NCBI GenBank assembly: GCA_030631415.1
Contig: DAOVLE010000002.1
Span: forward strand, 1 to 54,661
DNA length: 54,661 nt
DNA from: JAAEQG01 sp023133475
GTDB lineage: Bacteria; Planctomycetota; Phycisphaerae; UBA1845
Reading direction: 5' to 3'
Shown here: positions 7,634 through 16,442 of the stretch, one piece after another
How the letters are laid out: every line of letters starts with the position of its first letter
How positions within the stretch are numbered: position 1 is the stretch's first letter
Position numbers and translations under genes: made by a program
The notes under the pieces: model-generated
The model's database searches: none
The model's input: only the letters and a program-made list of their open reading frames with translations
What the model was told of the DNA's origin: nothing

Positions 7634-9303
7634 ATCTCTGGACGGCGTTGCTGGATGTATTGATTCTGCTGCTGGCAGCGATGCTGCTGGGCTCGCTGTG
7701 TGAGCGACTGAAGCAGAGTGCGCTCCTGGGCTACCTGCTCGCCGGGACGTTGCTGGGCCCCAACGCCCTGGACTGGATGCCGAATCACACAGCGGTGGCG
7801 ACGATCGCGGAGTTGGGCGTTGCGCTGCTGCTGTTTACGATCGGGCTTGAGTTCTCCTGGCGCAGATTGCGGAGCATCGGGCCGATCGCCCTCGGTGGGG
7901 GAACTGTTCAGGTGCTGCTGACCAGCGTTCTGGCGGCGGGGGTTTGCCTGATGCTGGGGCTCGGCGGTCGCCCGGCACTGGCAGTCGGCGCCATGATTGC
8001 ATTGAGCAGCACCGCCTCTGTATTGCGTCTGCTCGTGAGCCGCGCGGAAATCGACGGCGTCCACGGCCGACACGGGCTGGGCATCCTGCTCCTCCAGGAC
8101 ATCGCGGTGGTTCCGCTGGTGCTCGTGGTGACCGCGTTGGGAGGCGAAGGTCAGGGTTCGGTGACGCAGGTCGGCTGGGAGATGGGCCGAGCGGCCGGCG
8201 TGGCGTCCCTTCTGGTAGCGGCGCTCTTTGTGGTGCTCAATTACCTCGTGCCGCTGCTGCTAGGCGCGCGAGAAGCAGCGCGGAATCGCGATTTGCCGAT
8301 CCTGCTGGCGATCGTTACAGCCGTGGGGGCAGCGTGGGCATCGCACAAGCTGGGCCTTTCGCCGGCGCTGGGAGCATTCATCGCGGGTTTGCTGCTGGCC
8401 GAGTCGCCCTTTGCCACGCAAATCCGCGCCGACATTGCCTCGGTGCGCACGCTTTTCGTGACACTGTTTTTCAGCTCGATCGGGATGTTGTGTAATCCGG
8501 CGTGGGTGCTGGAACACTGGGCGACGGTCACGGCCGTGGTGGCGGCCATCGTGTTCGGCAAGGCGATCGTTATCTCCGGCGTGGCGCGTCTGTTTCGTTC
8601 CTCGCCCGGCCATGCGGTGGCGACGGGCATCTGCTTGGCCCAGGTGGGCGAGTTCTCAGTCGTCCTCGCCGAGGTAGCGCGGCACGGGCAGTTGATCGAC
8701 GGCGGCCTGTTTGATCTGATCGTCGCGGCAACGATTGGAACGTTGTTCCTCACGCCGTACCTGGTGGCCTTCGCGCCGCATGTTGCAAGGGCTGTGGGCA
8801 GGCTTTCAGCCGGGCGCCCTCACGCACTACCCTGGCAGCCTGAACCGCCGGCTGAGCCCACTGCAAAGATGAGCGGGCATATCGTGATCGTGGGTTTTGG
8901 CCCTGCGGGCCAGTGCGTTGCCAGAGCACTCGAACAAGACCATCAGGCGTTCGTTGTGGTCGTCGAGTTGAACCCCAAGTCAGCGGATGTTGCTAGGGGC
9001 TACGGCCTGCGGACGTACATCGGTGACGCAACCAGCCCGGAAATGTTGGAACACTTGTGTGTCGGAGCAGCCAAGGTCGTCGCGGTGACAGTGCCCGATC
9101 CAGCCGCTGCCCGGCAAATCATCGAGGGAGTTCGTTCCCTGGGAACGGATACGTCAATCATCGCGCGGGCGCGGTATCATAGGTATCGTTCGGAACTGGC
9201 CCTTGCCGGAGCGGTCGCGGTCATCGACGAGGAAGAACAGGTCGGCCTCCAGATAGCCTCGGCGGTGCAGGAGAAACTGCGGACCGGCATTACCCACGGC
9301 TAA
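7630..9303 (+). CDS. CPA2-family cation:proton antiporter (KefB/YbaL-like) with TrkA-N domain
   Basis: The 557-residue protein starts with about twelve hydrophobic helices of the Na+/H+ exchanger fold (roughly 1-390). A cytosolic Rossmann domain follows from about residue 416 (HIVIVGFGPAGQCVARAL), ending with an E/D-rich nucleotide pocket. This layout is shared by KefB/KefC and YbaL, which expel K+ or Na+ in exchange for protons under nucleotide or glutathione-adduct control. GTG start at 7630 with GGAGG upstream; it overlaps the methyltransferase stop by four bases. The specific ion cannot be told from sequence. Confidence 0.9.
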   Translation: MNLWTALLDVLILLLAAMLLGSLCERLKQSALLGYLLAGTLLGPNALDWMPNHTAVATIAELGVALLLFTIGLEFSWRRLRSIGPIALGGGTVQVLLTSVLAAGVCLMLGLGGRPALAVGAMIALSSTASVLRLLVSRAEIDGVHGRHGLGILLLQDIAVVPLVLVVTALGGEGQGSVTQVGWEMGRAAGVASLLVAALFVVLNYLVPLLLGAREAARNRDLPILLAIVTAVGAAWASHKLGLSPALGAFIAGLLLAESPFATQIRADIASVRTLFVTLFFSSIGMLCNPAWVLEHWATVTAVVAAIVFGKAIVISGVARLFRSSPGHAVATGICLAQVGEFSVVLAEVARHGQLIDGGLFDLIVAATIGTLFLTPYLVAFAPHVARAVGRLSAGRPHALPWQPEPPAEPTAKMSGHIVIVGFGPAGQCVARALEQDHQAFVVVVELNPKSADVARGYGLRTYIGDATSPEMLEHLCVGAAKVVAVTVPDPAAARQIIEGVRSLGTDTSIIARARYHRYRSELALAGAVAVIDEEEQVGLQIASAVQEKLRTGITHG

Positions 9304-9630
9304 GCCGCATTTCTCACGCCGCAGAGATCGCGGAGATCGCAGAGTATTGCCTAGAAAGAAGTTACAGCTAAATCAGGGCGTGTCGCCGGGTGGCATGGCC
9401 AAGCGTCTCCGACGAGAGGCTACCATAAGGTGACCCTGTTTCACAAACGGAGACATAGGCTGTGGCATAAGATGGAGCTTGGCCATGTACACACGGTGCG
9501 AAAGCGTGCGGCGCAAAACATGGTCAAGGGCCACCCACCGGCAACTGGTTTACGGTGTTGGAAGCTCTGTAGGCGCCGTGGCCCAGGCCACCCGCCGCAT
9601 AGATTACCTATCTTGCCGTTTGCTTGGGTC
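9304..9630. repeat. Non-coding stretch with W-type repeats
   Basis: Contains the motif GGCCATGTACACACGGTGCG followed by AAAGCGTGCGGCGC at about 9480-9515, which recurs almost identically at 43075-43115. It also holds GGGTGGCATGGCC at about 9389 and a GGCCCAGGCCACCC block before the DUF5615 stop codon. Palindromic and non-coding; no gene recognised. Confidence 0.6.
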
Positions 9631-10002
9631 TTACGTCTGCTCCAACGGAAGAACCCGCACCCTGGATCTGGCCTCATCCACAATGACCAAGGCGCCCGCC
9701 TGCAAGAGAGGTTCAAGCTGGCCAATCGCCGCTACCACGACGGTTTCCAAGTGATCGGGCAAGACGTCCCGAGCCCGCACTTGGATCACGCTCGGCCTCT
9801 GGGCCTGGGTGCCCGCCAGGATTGCGCCGAAATCCAGGTCATGCGTGAAGACAATGCAGCCATTCTCGGCTGCCCACACCATGATCGTGCGATCAGTTGC
9901 CCTTGGGTCACCCACCTCGGACCAGTGGACCGCCTCCCAGCCGTGCCGCTCGAACACGCGGCACCATTCGGGGGACAGGTTCATATCGATGAGGAACTTC
10001 AT
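9631..10002 (-). CDS. DUF5615 family PIN-like protein (toxin component)
   Basis: The 123-residue product begins MKFLIDMNLSPEW and includes VHWSEVGDPRATD and CIVFTHDLDFGAIL. This is the pattern of the DUF5615 (Mut7-C/PIN-like) family, with Asp residues at positions expected for a PIN-type metal site (D6, and the TDRTIM and THDLDF regions). Such genes usually pair with DUF433 proteins and are regarded as toxin-antitoxin modules with a predicted RNase toxin. Its ATG overlaps the DUF433 stop by four bases (ATGA), so the pair is translationally coupled. An upstream in-frame extension exists but breaks the family start. Confidence 0.85.
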   Translation of the reverse strand: MKFLIDMNLSPEWCRVFERHGWEAVHWSEVGDPRATDRTIMVWAAENGCIVFTHDLDFGAILAGTQAQRPSVIQVRARDVLPDHLETVVVAAIGQLEPLLQAGALVIVDEARSRVRVLPLEQT

Positions 10003-10229
10003 GAACTTGCGAGGGAAACCTCGATCTCTTCCGCGCGCCACGCGGCATAAGCCAGGGCTTCAAACATATCCGCTTCCTCCAGGTATGGATAGGCCTTTAG
10101 AATCTCGGCTGTGGAGCGCCCGGCGGAGAACAACCCTACGATGGTTCCGACTGTGACGCGAAGGCCGCGGATGCAAGGCTTGCCGCCCATGACCTGTGGA
10201 TCGAGTGTGATTCTCGAAAACGTGCTCAT
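9999..10229 (-). CDS. DUF433 domain protein (antitoxin component)
   Basis: The 76-residue product, STFSRITLDPQVMGGKPCIR onward, carries the core DUF433 signature: GGKPCIRGLRVTV, then an IVGLFSAGRSTAEILKAYP helix-turn-helix-like stretch and a C-terminal ALAYAA segment. The family is small, DNA-binding in style, and sits directly upstream of DUF5615 genes. The longer in-frame extension to 10319 is rejected because the conserved domain starts at the ATG at 10229. It is divergent to the RND pump gene. Confidence 0.88.
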   Translation of the reverse strand: MSTFSRITLDPQVMGGKPCIRGLRVTVGTIVGLFSAGRSTAEILKAYPYLEEADMFEALAYAAWRAEEIEVSLASS

Positions 10230-10470
10230 GAAAACCATTGTAATCTCACGCGGACCACCAGGCAAGACCATCGGGCGGCCAATGCAAAGAACCGTCCCCG
10301 ATGGCTCGCAACGGGCCACGCTGGATTCGGCACCAGGAGGACCACTGCCCGGCTACTTGCGGCGCACAGTTACCTGAGTATCGTAGAGCCCGCCGGGCGG
10401 ACTGCTTCCGAGGAGGAAACCTCCAGGGGCGCCGATCGATCCGCTACGGGACTCTTTCAAGGACGACACC

Positions 10471-13400
10471 ATGGGCTCCTCATCGACCTCTCCTGAAACG
10501 TCGCCCCCGGAACTCGCCGGCGGTGGACTGACCAGCCGCATCGTCGAGGTGTTTCTTCACGGGAATCTCTCGGCCATGTTGGTCGTTCTCTCGCTGATCG
10601 CCGGTGCGGTGGCACTGTTGGTAACGCCACGCGAGGAGGAACCGCAGATCATTGTCCCAATCGCGGACGTACACATCTCCGTGCCCGGGGCATCGGCCGA
10701 GGAGGTCGAACGGCAGGTCGCCCTGCGGCTGGAGAAGATGCTTTATCAAATCGACGGCGTCGAGTACGTCTATTCCATGAGCCGCCCGCACCAAGCCGTC
10801 GTCACCGTTCGCTTCTACGTCGGTGAGGACCGCGAGGACAGCCTCGTCAAGATATACAACAAGCTCCACAGCAATGTTGATGCGATACCGCCGCAGGTGG
10901 CCGGCTGGGTGGTCAAGCCGATCGAGATCGACGACGTGCCCATCGTAGACATCACGCTCTGGAGCGACCGACACGACGACTTCACGCTCCGCCGGGTGGC
11001 CGAGGAACTGGAAAGCAGAATCCAATCCGTCCCCAACACCGGCCAGACACGTATCGTGGGCGGTCGGCCGCGGCAGGTTCGTATCGAGTTCGATGCTCAA
11101 TTGCTGGCCGGTCGGCAGGTGAGCCCCGAGCAACTGACCAACGCCCTGCGCGGCATGAACGCGGTGCTGCCCGGAGGCAATCTCGATGTAAACAACGAGT
11201 CGCTGCTTATCGAAGCGGGCGACGCCTTTGCCAATGTGGATGAGATTCGCCGGCTGGTCGTAGCCGCACCGCATGGCAACCCCGTGTATCTTGGCGATGT
11301 GGCCGAGGTCATCGATGGGCCTGCCGAGCCGCGGACCTATACGCGCATCGGGTTCGGGTCGGCTGCGGTGGACGATGAGACAATCCCGACTGATCTTCGC
11401 GATCTCGCCCGTGACTACCCGGCTGTTCACATCGCGGTGGCCAAGAAGAAGGGCACCAATGCGGTCACCGTCGCGCGTGCCGTGGAACAACGACTAAAGG
11501 AGTTGCAAGAGGACGTTCTGCCCGCGGGCGTTTACACCCGAATCACGCGCAACTACGGCGAGACCGCGAATCAGAAGGTCAACGAACTGATTGAGGGACT
11601 GGCAGTGGCCATCGTAATCGTCATTGCCCTCCTTGCGCTGACGCTTGGTTGGCGTGAGGGGCTGATCATCGCCACCGCCGTGCCGATCACATTCGCGCTG
11701 ACGCTGCTGGTTAACTATCTCGCCGGGTACACGATCAACCGCGTCACGCTCTTTGCATTGATTCTGGCGCTGGGCCTGGTCGTGGATGATCCGATCGTGG
11801 ACGTGGAGAACATCTACCGGCACCTTCGGCTTGGCCGACAGAAGCCGCTGCAGGCCGTGCTCACCGCGGTAAACGAGGTGCGCCCGCCGATCATCCTGGC
11901 CACTCTCGCGGTGATTATCAGCTTCATCCCGCTGTTCTTCATCACGGGCATGATGGGTCCCTACATGCGCCCGATGGCCCTCAACGTGCCGCTGGCCATG
12001 CTGATGAGCCTCGTGGTCGCGTTCACCATCACGCCCTGGATGAGCTATCACGTTCTGAAAGGGGAACACAAGCCAAAGCCCGATTCAGAGATCGAGGGAT
12101 CGGCGCCGGACATGGACGCGGTCGTGCGATCCTCGCTGATCTACCGCGTCTACCAAACGGTGCTGGAGCCGTTTTTTCGGAGCCGCTCTGCCCGGTGGTC
12201 GTTACTTGCGGTCATGGTGGTGCTCTTCGGCTTCAGCGGGTGGTTGGCCGCCAGCCGCCGGGTGCCGCTCAAGATGCTCCCGTTTGACAACAAGGACGAG
12301 TTCCAGGTCGTCGTCGATATGCCCGAAGGCACCACCCTGGAGACCACCGAGTCCGTCACCGCGGAACTGGCGTCGTACCTTCGCGGCGTGCCCGAAGTGA
12401 CGGACGTCACCACGTTCGTCGGAACGTCGAGCCCGATGGACTTCAATGGCATGGTTCGCCACTACTACCTGCGCCGTGGGCCGAACGTGGCTGACATCCG
12501 TGTGAACCTCGTACACAAACACGACCGCGTGCAGCAGAGCCACGGCTTGACACTACGCCTGCGAAATGACTTGACGCAGATCGCCGCCCGCGGCGGCGCC
12601 AATATCAAGCTGGTGGAGATGCCCCCAGGCCCACCGGTCATCGCCACGATCACCGCTGAGGTTTACGGTCAGCCCTATCACACGTATGAGGAAATCACCG
12701 AAGCGGCACGATGGGTCCGGGAGCGGTTGGAGGTCGAGCCGGCGGTTGTGGACGTGGACGACACGATCGAAGCCGATCAGACCCGGCTGCGATTCGTGCT
12801 CGACAAAGAGAAGGCGTCGCTCTCGGGCATCACGGGTGAGCAGGTCGCCGCGCTCATTCGGACCGCAATCGAGGGCAGCCAGGTCTCGGTTCTTAAGGTT
12901 CCCGGTGAAGTGAACCCACTGCCGATCGTCCTTCAGTTGCCCAAGAGTCGGCGAAGCCACGAGGAGAGCATCGAAAACCTCTACGCCGTCGGGAGTGGAG
13001 GTCATCCCGTCCCGCTGGCGGAGATAGGGCACGTCGAGCGAGGCGTGTGGGGCAAGACGATCTACCACAAGAACCTGCGGCGTGTGGTCTACGTGTTCGC
13101 GGAGACGGCGGGGCGTGCGCCCGCCGAAGCCATTCTCGACATCCAGACCGACCGAACCGAATGGGTGGCATGGCCACGTCCGCGTGGCCATGAAGGGCTG
13201 CGCGATGTGGAGCATGCCAACCCCCACCCGCTGGTCGCCCGACCGCTCGAGGCGCGGACCTATCTGAACAACGGCGGGGGCGTGGCGTGGTCGATCCCGG
13301 CGGGGTTCGAAGTGGATTGGGCCGGCGAGGGTGAATGGAATATCACGATCGACGTGATGCGAGACCTGGGACTTGCATTTGCGGCGGCCTGCCTGGGCAT

Positions 13401-13881
13401 CTACGTGCTGCTGGTCTATGAAACAAAGAGCTACCTCATGCCGCTGATCCTGATGATCTCGATTCCGTTGACGATCATCGGGATCATGCCGGGCTTCTGG
13501 CTGCTCAACGCCCTGACGGCAGAGACCATCGGTTCCTGGCAGAATCCGGTTTTCTTCACCGCCACGGCGATGATCGGGATGATCGCTTTGTCGGGAATCG
13601 CGGTGCGAAACGCGATCCTGCTGATCGAATTCGTTCACAAGGCCACGGAAGCCGGGCAGTCGCTCAAGGAAGCACTGCTGGCCAGTGGTGCCGTTCGGCT
13701 ACGTCCGATCTTCCTCACCGCGGGCACAGCCATGCTCGCTGCCTGGCCGATCACGCTCGACCCGATCTTCAGCGGGTTGGCCTGGGCACTGATCTTCGGC
13801 CTGTTCGTCTCCACGGTTTTCACGCTGGTGGTGATCCCGGTGGTGTATTATATGGTCTACGGCCGGCGTGCGACGGAGTGA
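10471..13881 (+). CDS. RND-family efflux pump inner-membrane transporter (AcrB/HAE type)
   Basis: The 1136-residue protein has the full RND plan. One N-terminal helix (about 30-50) is followed by a large periplasmic loop (PGASAEEVERQVALRLE). Next come helices with LALGLVVDDPIVDVENIYRH, which keeps the paired Asp used for proton relay. A central soluble linker, a second periplasmic loop and the C-terminal helix bundle complete it. It takes up substrates from membrane or periplasm and uses the proton gradient. Its adaptor is probably the gene at 4782. Oddities: a roughly 16-residue stretch at about 13160-13205 (EWVAWPRPRGHEGL) is encoded by a palindrome that resembles intergenic repeats. A near copy of its last 50 codons lies at 14679-14828. 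Confidence 0.93.
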   Translation: MGSSSTSPETSPPELAGGGLTSRIVEVFLHGNLSAMLVVLSLIAGAVALLVTPREEEPQIIVPIADVHISVPGASAEEVERQVALRLEKMLYQIDGVEYVYSMSRPHQAVVTVRFYVGEDREDSLVKIYNKLHSNVDAIPPQVAGWVVKPIEIDDVPIVDITLWSDRHDDFTLRRVAEELESRIQSVPNTGQTRIVGGRPRQVRIEFDAQLLAGRQVSPEQLTNALRGMNAVLPGGNLDVNNESLLIEAGDAFANVDEIRRLVVAAPHGNPVYLGDVAEVIDGPAEPRTYTRIGFGSAAVDDETIPTDLRDLARDYPAVHIAVAKKKGTNAVTVARAVEQRLKELQEDVLPAGVYTRITRNYGETANQKVNELIEGLAVAIVIVIALLALTLGWREGLIIATAVPITFALTLLVNYLAGYTINRVTLFALILALGLVVDDPIVDVENIYRHLRLGRQKPLQAVLTAVNEVRPPIILATLAVIISFIPLFFITGMMGPYMRPMALNVPLAMLMSLVVAFTITPWMSYHVLKGEHKPKPDSEIEGSAPDMDAVVRSSLIYRVYQTVLEPFFRSRSARWSLLAVMVVLFGFSGWLAASRRVPLKMLPFDNKDEFQVVVDMPEGTTLETTESVTAELASYLRGVPEVTDVTTFVGTSSPMDFNGMVRHYYLRRGPNVADIRVNLVHKHDRVQQSHGLTLRLRNDLTQIAARGGANIKLVEMPPGPPVIATITAEVYGQPYHTYEEITEAARWVRERLEVEPAVVDVDDTIEADQTRLRFVLDKEKASLSGITGEQVAALIRTAIEGSQVSVLKVPGEVNPLPIVLQLPKSRRSHEESIENLYAVGSGGHPVPLAEIGHVERGVWGKTIYHKNLRRVVYVFAETAGRAPAEAILDIQTDRTEWVAWPRPRGHEGLRDVEHANPHPLVARPLEARTYLNNGGGVAWSIPAGFEVDWAGEGEWNITIDVMRDLGLAFAAACLGIYVLLVYETKSYLMPLILMISIPLTIIGIMPGFWLLNALTAETIGSWQNPVFFTATAMIGMIALSGIAVRNAILLIEFVHKATEAGQSLKEALLASGAVRLRPIFLTAGTAMLAAWPITLDPIFSGLAWALIFGLFVSTVFTLVVIPVVYYMVYGRRATE
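13163..13192. repeat. Repeat-like palindrome inside the RND coding sequence
   Basis: CATGGCCACG (13169-13178) pairs perfectly with CGTGGCCATG (13183-13192) over a 4-base loop, and GGGTGG precedes it. The same opening, GGGTGGCATGGCC, occurs in intergenic repeats near 9389. The insertion keeps the reading frame. It falls in a periplasmic loop region that is variable in this family. Confidence 0.5.
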
Positions 13882-14024
13882 ATCGGGGAACTGCCCTCAC
13901 CCGGAAACCAACTCTGCGGTTCTGAATGGGCGAGGCTCCCCTCCAGGCGGTTCGCCGGGGGCCTGCACATCCGGCTTGACGAAGCCGTCGACCGCGCGGT
14001 AGACTAATAATAGAGGTATCAATC

Positions 14025-14249
14025 ATGGGGCGAACCATCAACGCGATTTACGAAGCTGGCGTATTACGACCGCTCCAATCCTTGGATGGTATCGCGGAAC
14101 ACGCCCAGGTCAGACTGACCATCGAGAACGTGGAGCCGGCGGGCAACAGCCTGATGGACTGTATCGGCATCTTGCCCGATGAAGATGCGGAGGAGATACG
14201 CCGAGTTGTCGAGAGCGAGTTTGAGCAGGTGAACCCGAATGAGTGGTAG
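14025..14249 (+). CDS. AF2212/DUF104-type antitoxin
   Basis: The 74-residue product, MGRTINAIYEAGVLRPLQSL onward, matches the small AF2212-like (DUF104) antitoxin family: a beta-rich N-terminus with AIYEAGVLRPL and an acidic helical tail that would contact the toxin. AGAGG lies eight bases before the ATG. It overlaps the VapC-like gene by eleven bases. The pair lies directly between the pump gene and a duplicated pump 3' fragment, which marks it as an inserted module. Confidence 0.85.
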   Translation: MGRTINAIYEAGVLRPLQSLDGIAEHAQVRLTIENVEPAGNSLMDCIGILPDEDAEEIRRVVESEFEQVNPNEW

Positions 14250-14631
14250 CGAGATCGCGCTCGACACAAACGAAGCCATCGCCGTCTTGAATAACGCCGG
14301 TGATACTGGGCGTTGGGTCGCTGCTTTTGCGGTCGTTTATCTCCCGGTTCCCGTCGTCGGGGAACTGTGTTTCGGGGCGCTGAATTCGCGCCGGGCGAAT
14401 GAGAATCGCGCGCGTATCGAGGCATTGGTGAAACGATGCCGGGTGCTTGATGTGAACGTGACGACGGCAGAGGTGTACGCCGACGTCCGCCTGCGGTTGA
14501 AACAGGCGGGCAAGCCCATCCCGGAAAACGACGTGTGGATCGCCGCCCTGTGCATCCAGCACGGCTTGCCATTGGCAACATCGGACGAACACTTCGTACA
14601 CGTGGACAGCCTCGAAACCGTCAGACGGTAG
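14239..14631 (+). CDS. vapC: VapC-type PIN-domain toxin
   Basis: The 130-residue product has the PIN-domain acidic set: IALDTNEAI (Asp near 8), PVVGELCFGA (Glu near 42), ENDVWIAALCIQHGL (Asp near 97) and LATSDEHFVHV (Asp near 115). PIN toxins cleave RNA with bound metal. It overlaps its antitoxin by eleven bases. The pattern closely follows functional VapC proteins, so it is probably active. Confidence 0.88.
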   Translation: MSGSEIALDTNEAIAVLNNAGDTGRWVAAFAVVYLPVPVVGELCFGALNSRRANENRARIEALVKRCRVLDVNVTTAEVYADVRLRLKQAGKPIPENDVWIAALCIQHGLPLATSDEHFVHVDSLETVRR

Positions 14632-14678
14632 ACAGTCGAGCAAGTCTGTTGTGAGGCCACGGCTGGTCGGGTATCGCC

Positions 14679-14828
14679 ATGCTCACCGCTTGGCCGATCA
14701 CGCTTGATCCGATCTTCAGCGGCCTGGCCTGGGTCCTGATCTTCGGCCTTTTTGTTTCCACCGTCTTCACGCTGGTGGTGATCCCGGTGGTCTATTACAT
14801 GGTCTATGGCCGACGTGCGACATCGTAA
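14679..14828 (+). pseudogene. Duplicated 3' end of the RND pump gene
   Basis: Fifty codons ending in a stop, reading LTAWPITLDPIFSGLAW through IPVVYYMVYGRRAT. They repeat the last fifty codons of the pump at 13732-13881 nearly residue for residue, with many third-position differences. Only the end of a second pump copy survives. The toxin-antitoxin pair lies between the two copies. No start signal is present, so it is not expected to be translated. Confidence 0.85.
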
Positions 14829-14972
14829 GCCGTAGAAAGTAGGGTGGGCATGGCCCACCACGAGAAGGATGGTGAGCAATGCTCACCCTACGCGCTCCTG
14901 GTTGAACACGAGCAAACGCGCGTTTGGTGGCGCTGCCCATTGGCACAGGGCCGGTTTTGCCCCAGGCACCGC

Positions 14973-15830
14973 TCAAGCAAGCTGATCCGAAATATACCCG
15001 AGGGACGTGTCAAAATCAAGTTCCCACAAGTCATTGACGTAACTTGCTGCCCCATCAAGGTCGGGGAATAGGCTCATCCGGTTGATGTTCATCTTGTTCA
15101 GGAACTTCAGGCAATCGGTTCTATCCTTGTTCCCGATGATGATCTTTTGCAGGATTGCTCGGGCGTGAAAATTCTCCTCCGACGCCGTGTCGTCCCGAAA
15201 ATGCTCGTGTATATACGACTCCAGATCACTGTCCTCGGGCATTCTCAGAAACAAGGCTGCCTGATTAATCAGGCGATAACTGGTCTCGCCCCTCGGTGAA
15301 AACGGGAGAGGCGCAGGGTCACCCTCCTTAGCCTTCTCGGCAATACAGCTTGAGGAAAGAACATAGACAGCTCTATACTCCGGCTCACGCCATGTTCCAG
15401 AAGAAGGATCAATGCACTTCTTGCACTCGAAGGCGAAGAATAGGGCAACAAAAGGGGAGTATGTCCAATCCAACATCGGTGTCGCTAAACCGTGATGCTG
15501 TGCTAGCGCCCACCATTCGTCCTCGGACAGTTCCGGTGGATTCTGGCCCCGTTTGCCGCGAACGGCGTCTTTGAACGCACGAAGATGAGTCTCTCGGGAT
15601 ACCGGCGTGCAGTCGAAGTCATCGGGAATCCCGCCGCTATAGTTCCGTTTAGAGGGGAATCGGTGTTCTAAGCGATCCAATGTTGATTCGACTTTCCAGT
15701 CAGAATGTGCTTGACCACGATAGATCAAGGCTGGACAATTTGAATGATGTTCGACTATGAAATCGGCGAATTCCTTCCAGGAGCTTAGCTTGTGTTCGAT
15801 TACACCTTTCTCTACTTTAGCACTACACAT
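14973..15830 (-). CDS. FRG domain-containing protein
   Basis: The 285-residue product shows the FRG domain. The FRG motif appears as LIYRGQAHSDW near residue 37. Then comes LAQHHGLATPMLDWTYSPFV near 110-130, the most conserved block, and a Phe/Ala-rich FFAFEC. FRG proteins are common in phage-defence and mobile islands, but the biochemical role is not settled. It stands alone here, converging on nothing recognisable to the left. The more AT-rich composition suggests transfer. Confidence 0.85.
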   Translation of the reverse strand: MCSAKVEKGVIEHKLSSWKEFADFIVEHHSNCPALIYRGQAHSDWKVESTLDRLEHRFPSKRNYSGGIPDDFDCTPVSRETHLRAFKDAVRGKRGQNPPELSEDEWWALAQHHGLATPMLDWTYSPFVALFFAFECKKCIDPSSGTWREPEYRAVYVLSSSCIAEKAKEGDPAPLPFSPRGETSYRLINQAALFLRMPEDSDLESYIHEHFRDDTASEENFHARAILQKIIIGNKDRTDCLKFLNKMNINRMSLFPDLDGAASYVNDLWELDFDTSLGYISDQLA

Positions 15831-15909
15831 TCAGCCACCATGCCTCTTCGTCTAGGCCCGTTTCGCCCCGCCACAGGCCATACACTGTCGGACTTCTTGC
15901 AGGATGCAT

Positions 15910-16230
15910 TCAGGCGGCACTGTCGTACAGCACCTTGCCATCCAGCCACGCCGGGCGCGCGATCGTGCCCGGTATGTGGTGATCCATCTCGAACTCATCA
16001 GGTGTCAGCACGATGATATCTCGGGCGATGCCGAGCCCCTTGAGGGCGCGATCCATCGCCACCATCAGATGGCGCCTTTTGCCATCCACCGCACAGATGA
16101 CCAGCAGATCGACGTCGCTACGATCATCAGCCGTGCCACGCGCCTGCGAACCGAACAGGATGATCCGTGTGGGCTTAAACGACTCCACCAGTCGCCTCGT
16201 GGCTTCCTGCAAAACGTGCTGGGCTACCAT
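15910..16230 (-). CDS. Minimal nucleotidyltransferase (MNT-like)
   Basis: The 106-residue product has the Pol-beta-type motif ILFGSQARGTADDRSDVDLLV (GSX10DXD), which binds nucleotide and two metals. Such small proteins usually pair with HEPN proteins, where they AMPylate or neutralise the HEPN toxin. No HEPN gene is adjacent, so this is a solitary copy unless the FRG neighbour is its partner. The start is the ATG at 16230; an in-frame extension to 16293 precedes the domain and is not supported. Confidence 0.85.
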   Translation of the reverse strand: MVAQHVLQEATRRLVESFKPTRIILFGSQARGTADDRSDVDLLVICAVDGKRRHLMVAMDRALKGLGIARDIIVLTPDEFEMDHHIPGTIARPAWLDGKVLYDSAA

Positions 16231-16289
16231 CACAACCTCTCTACTATCCCCCCAAAAAACGCTGGTATCAGCGAAACAAACGCATGATA

Positions 16290-16402
16290 CCACGGGTTTA
16301 CTGAATGTATACCTGGCGGTATCCAGGGCCCTTTATCTTTGTCTCTTGTCAACATACCATGGTGTTGTCTAGTGGCAAAGGCGGGTGGAACCCGCCCTAC
16401 TG
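16290..16402. repeat. S- and P-family repeats between divergent genes
   Basis: Family S in reverse (ACGGGTTTACTGAATGTATAC, read as two parts) at 16292-16312 and a family P arm (GCGGGTGGAACCCGCCCTAC) ending at 16400. No gene between them. Confidence 0.7.
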
Positions 16403-16442
16403 AGGGATACGCTGAATGGCGCCTGGTAATGGGGGCTGACAA

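Noticed and set aside
14679..14828. Duplicated pump end as a separate small gene
   Set aside because: It has no ribosome binding site and matches the pump C-terminus residue by residue.
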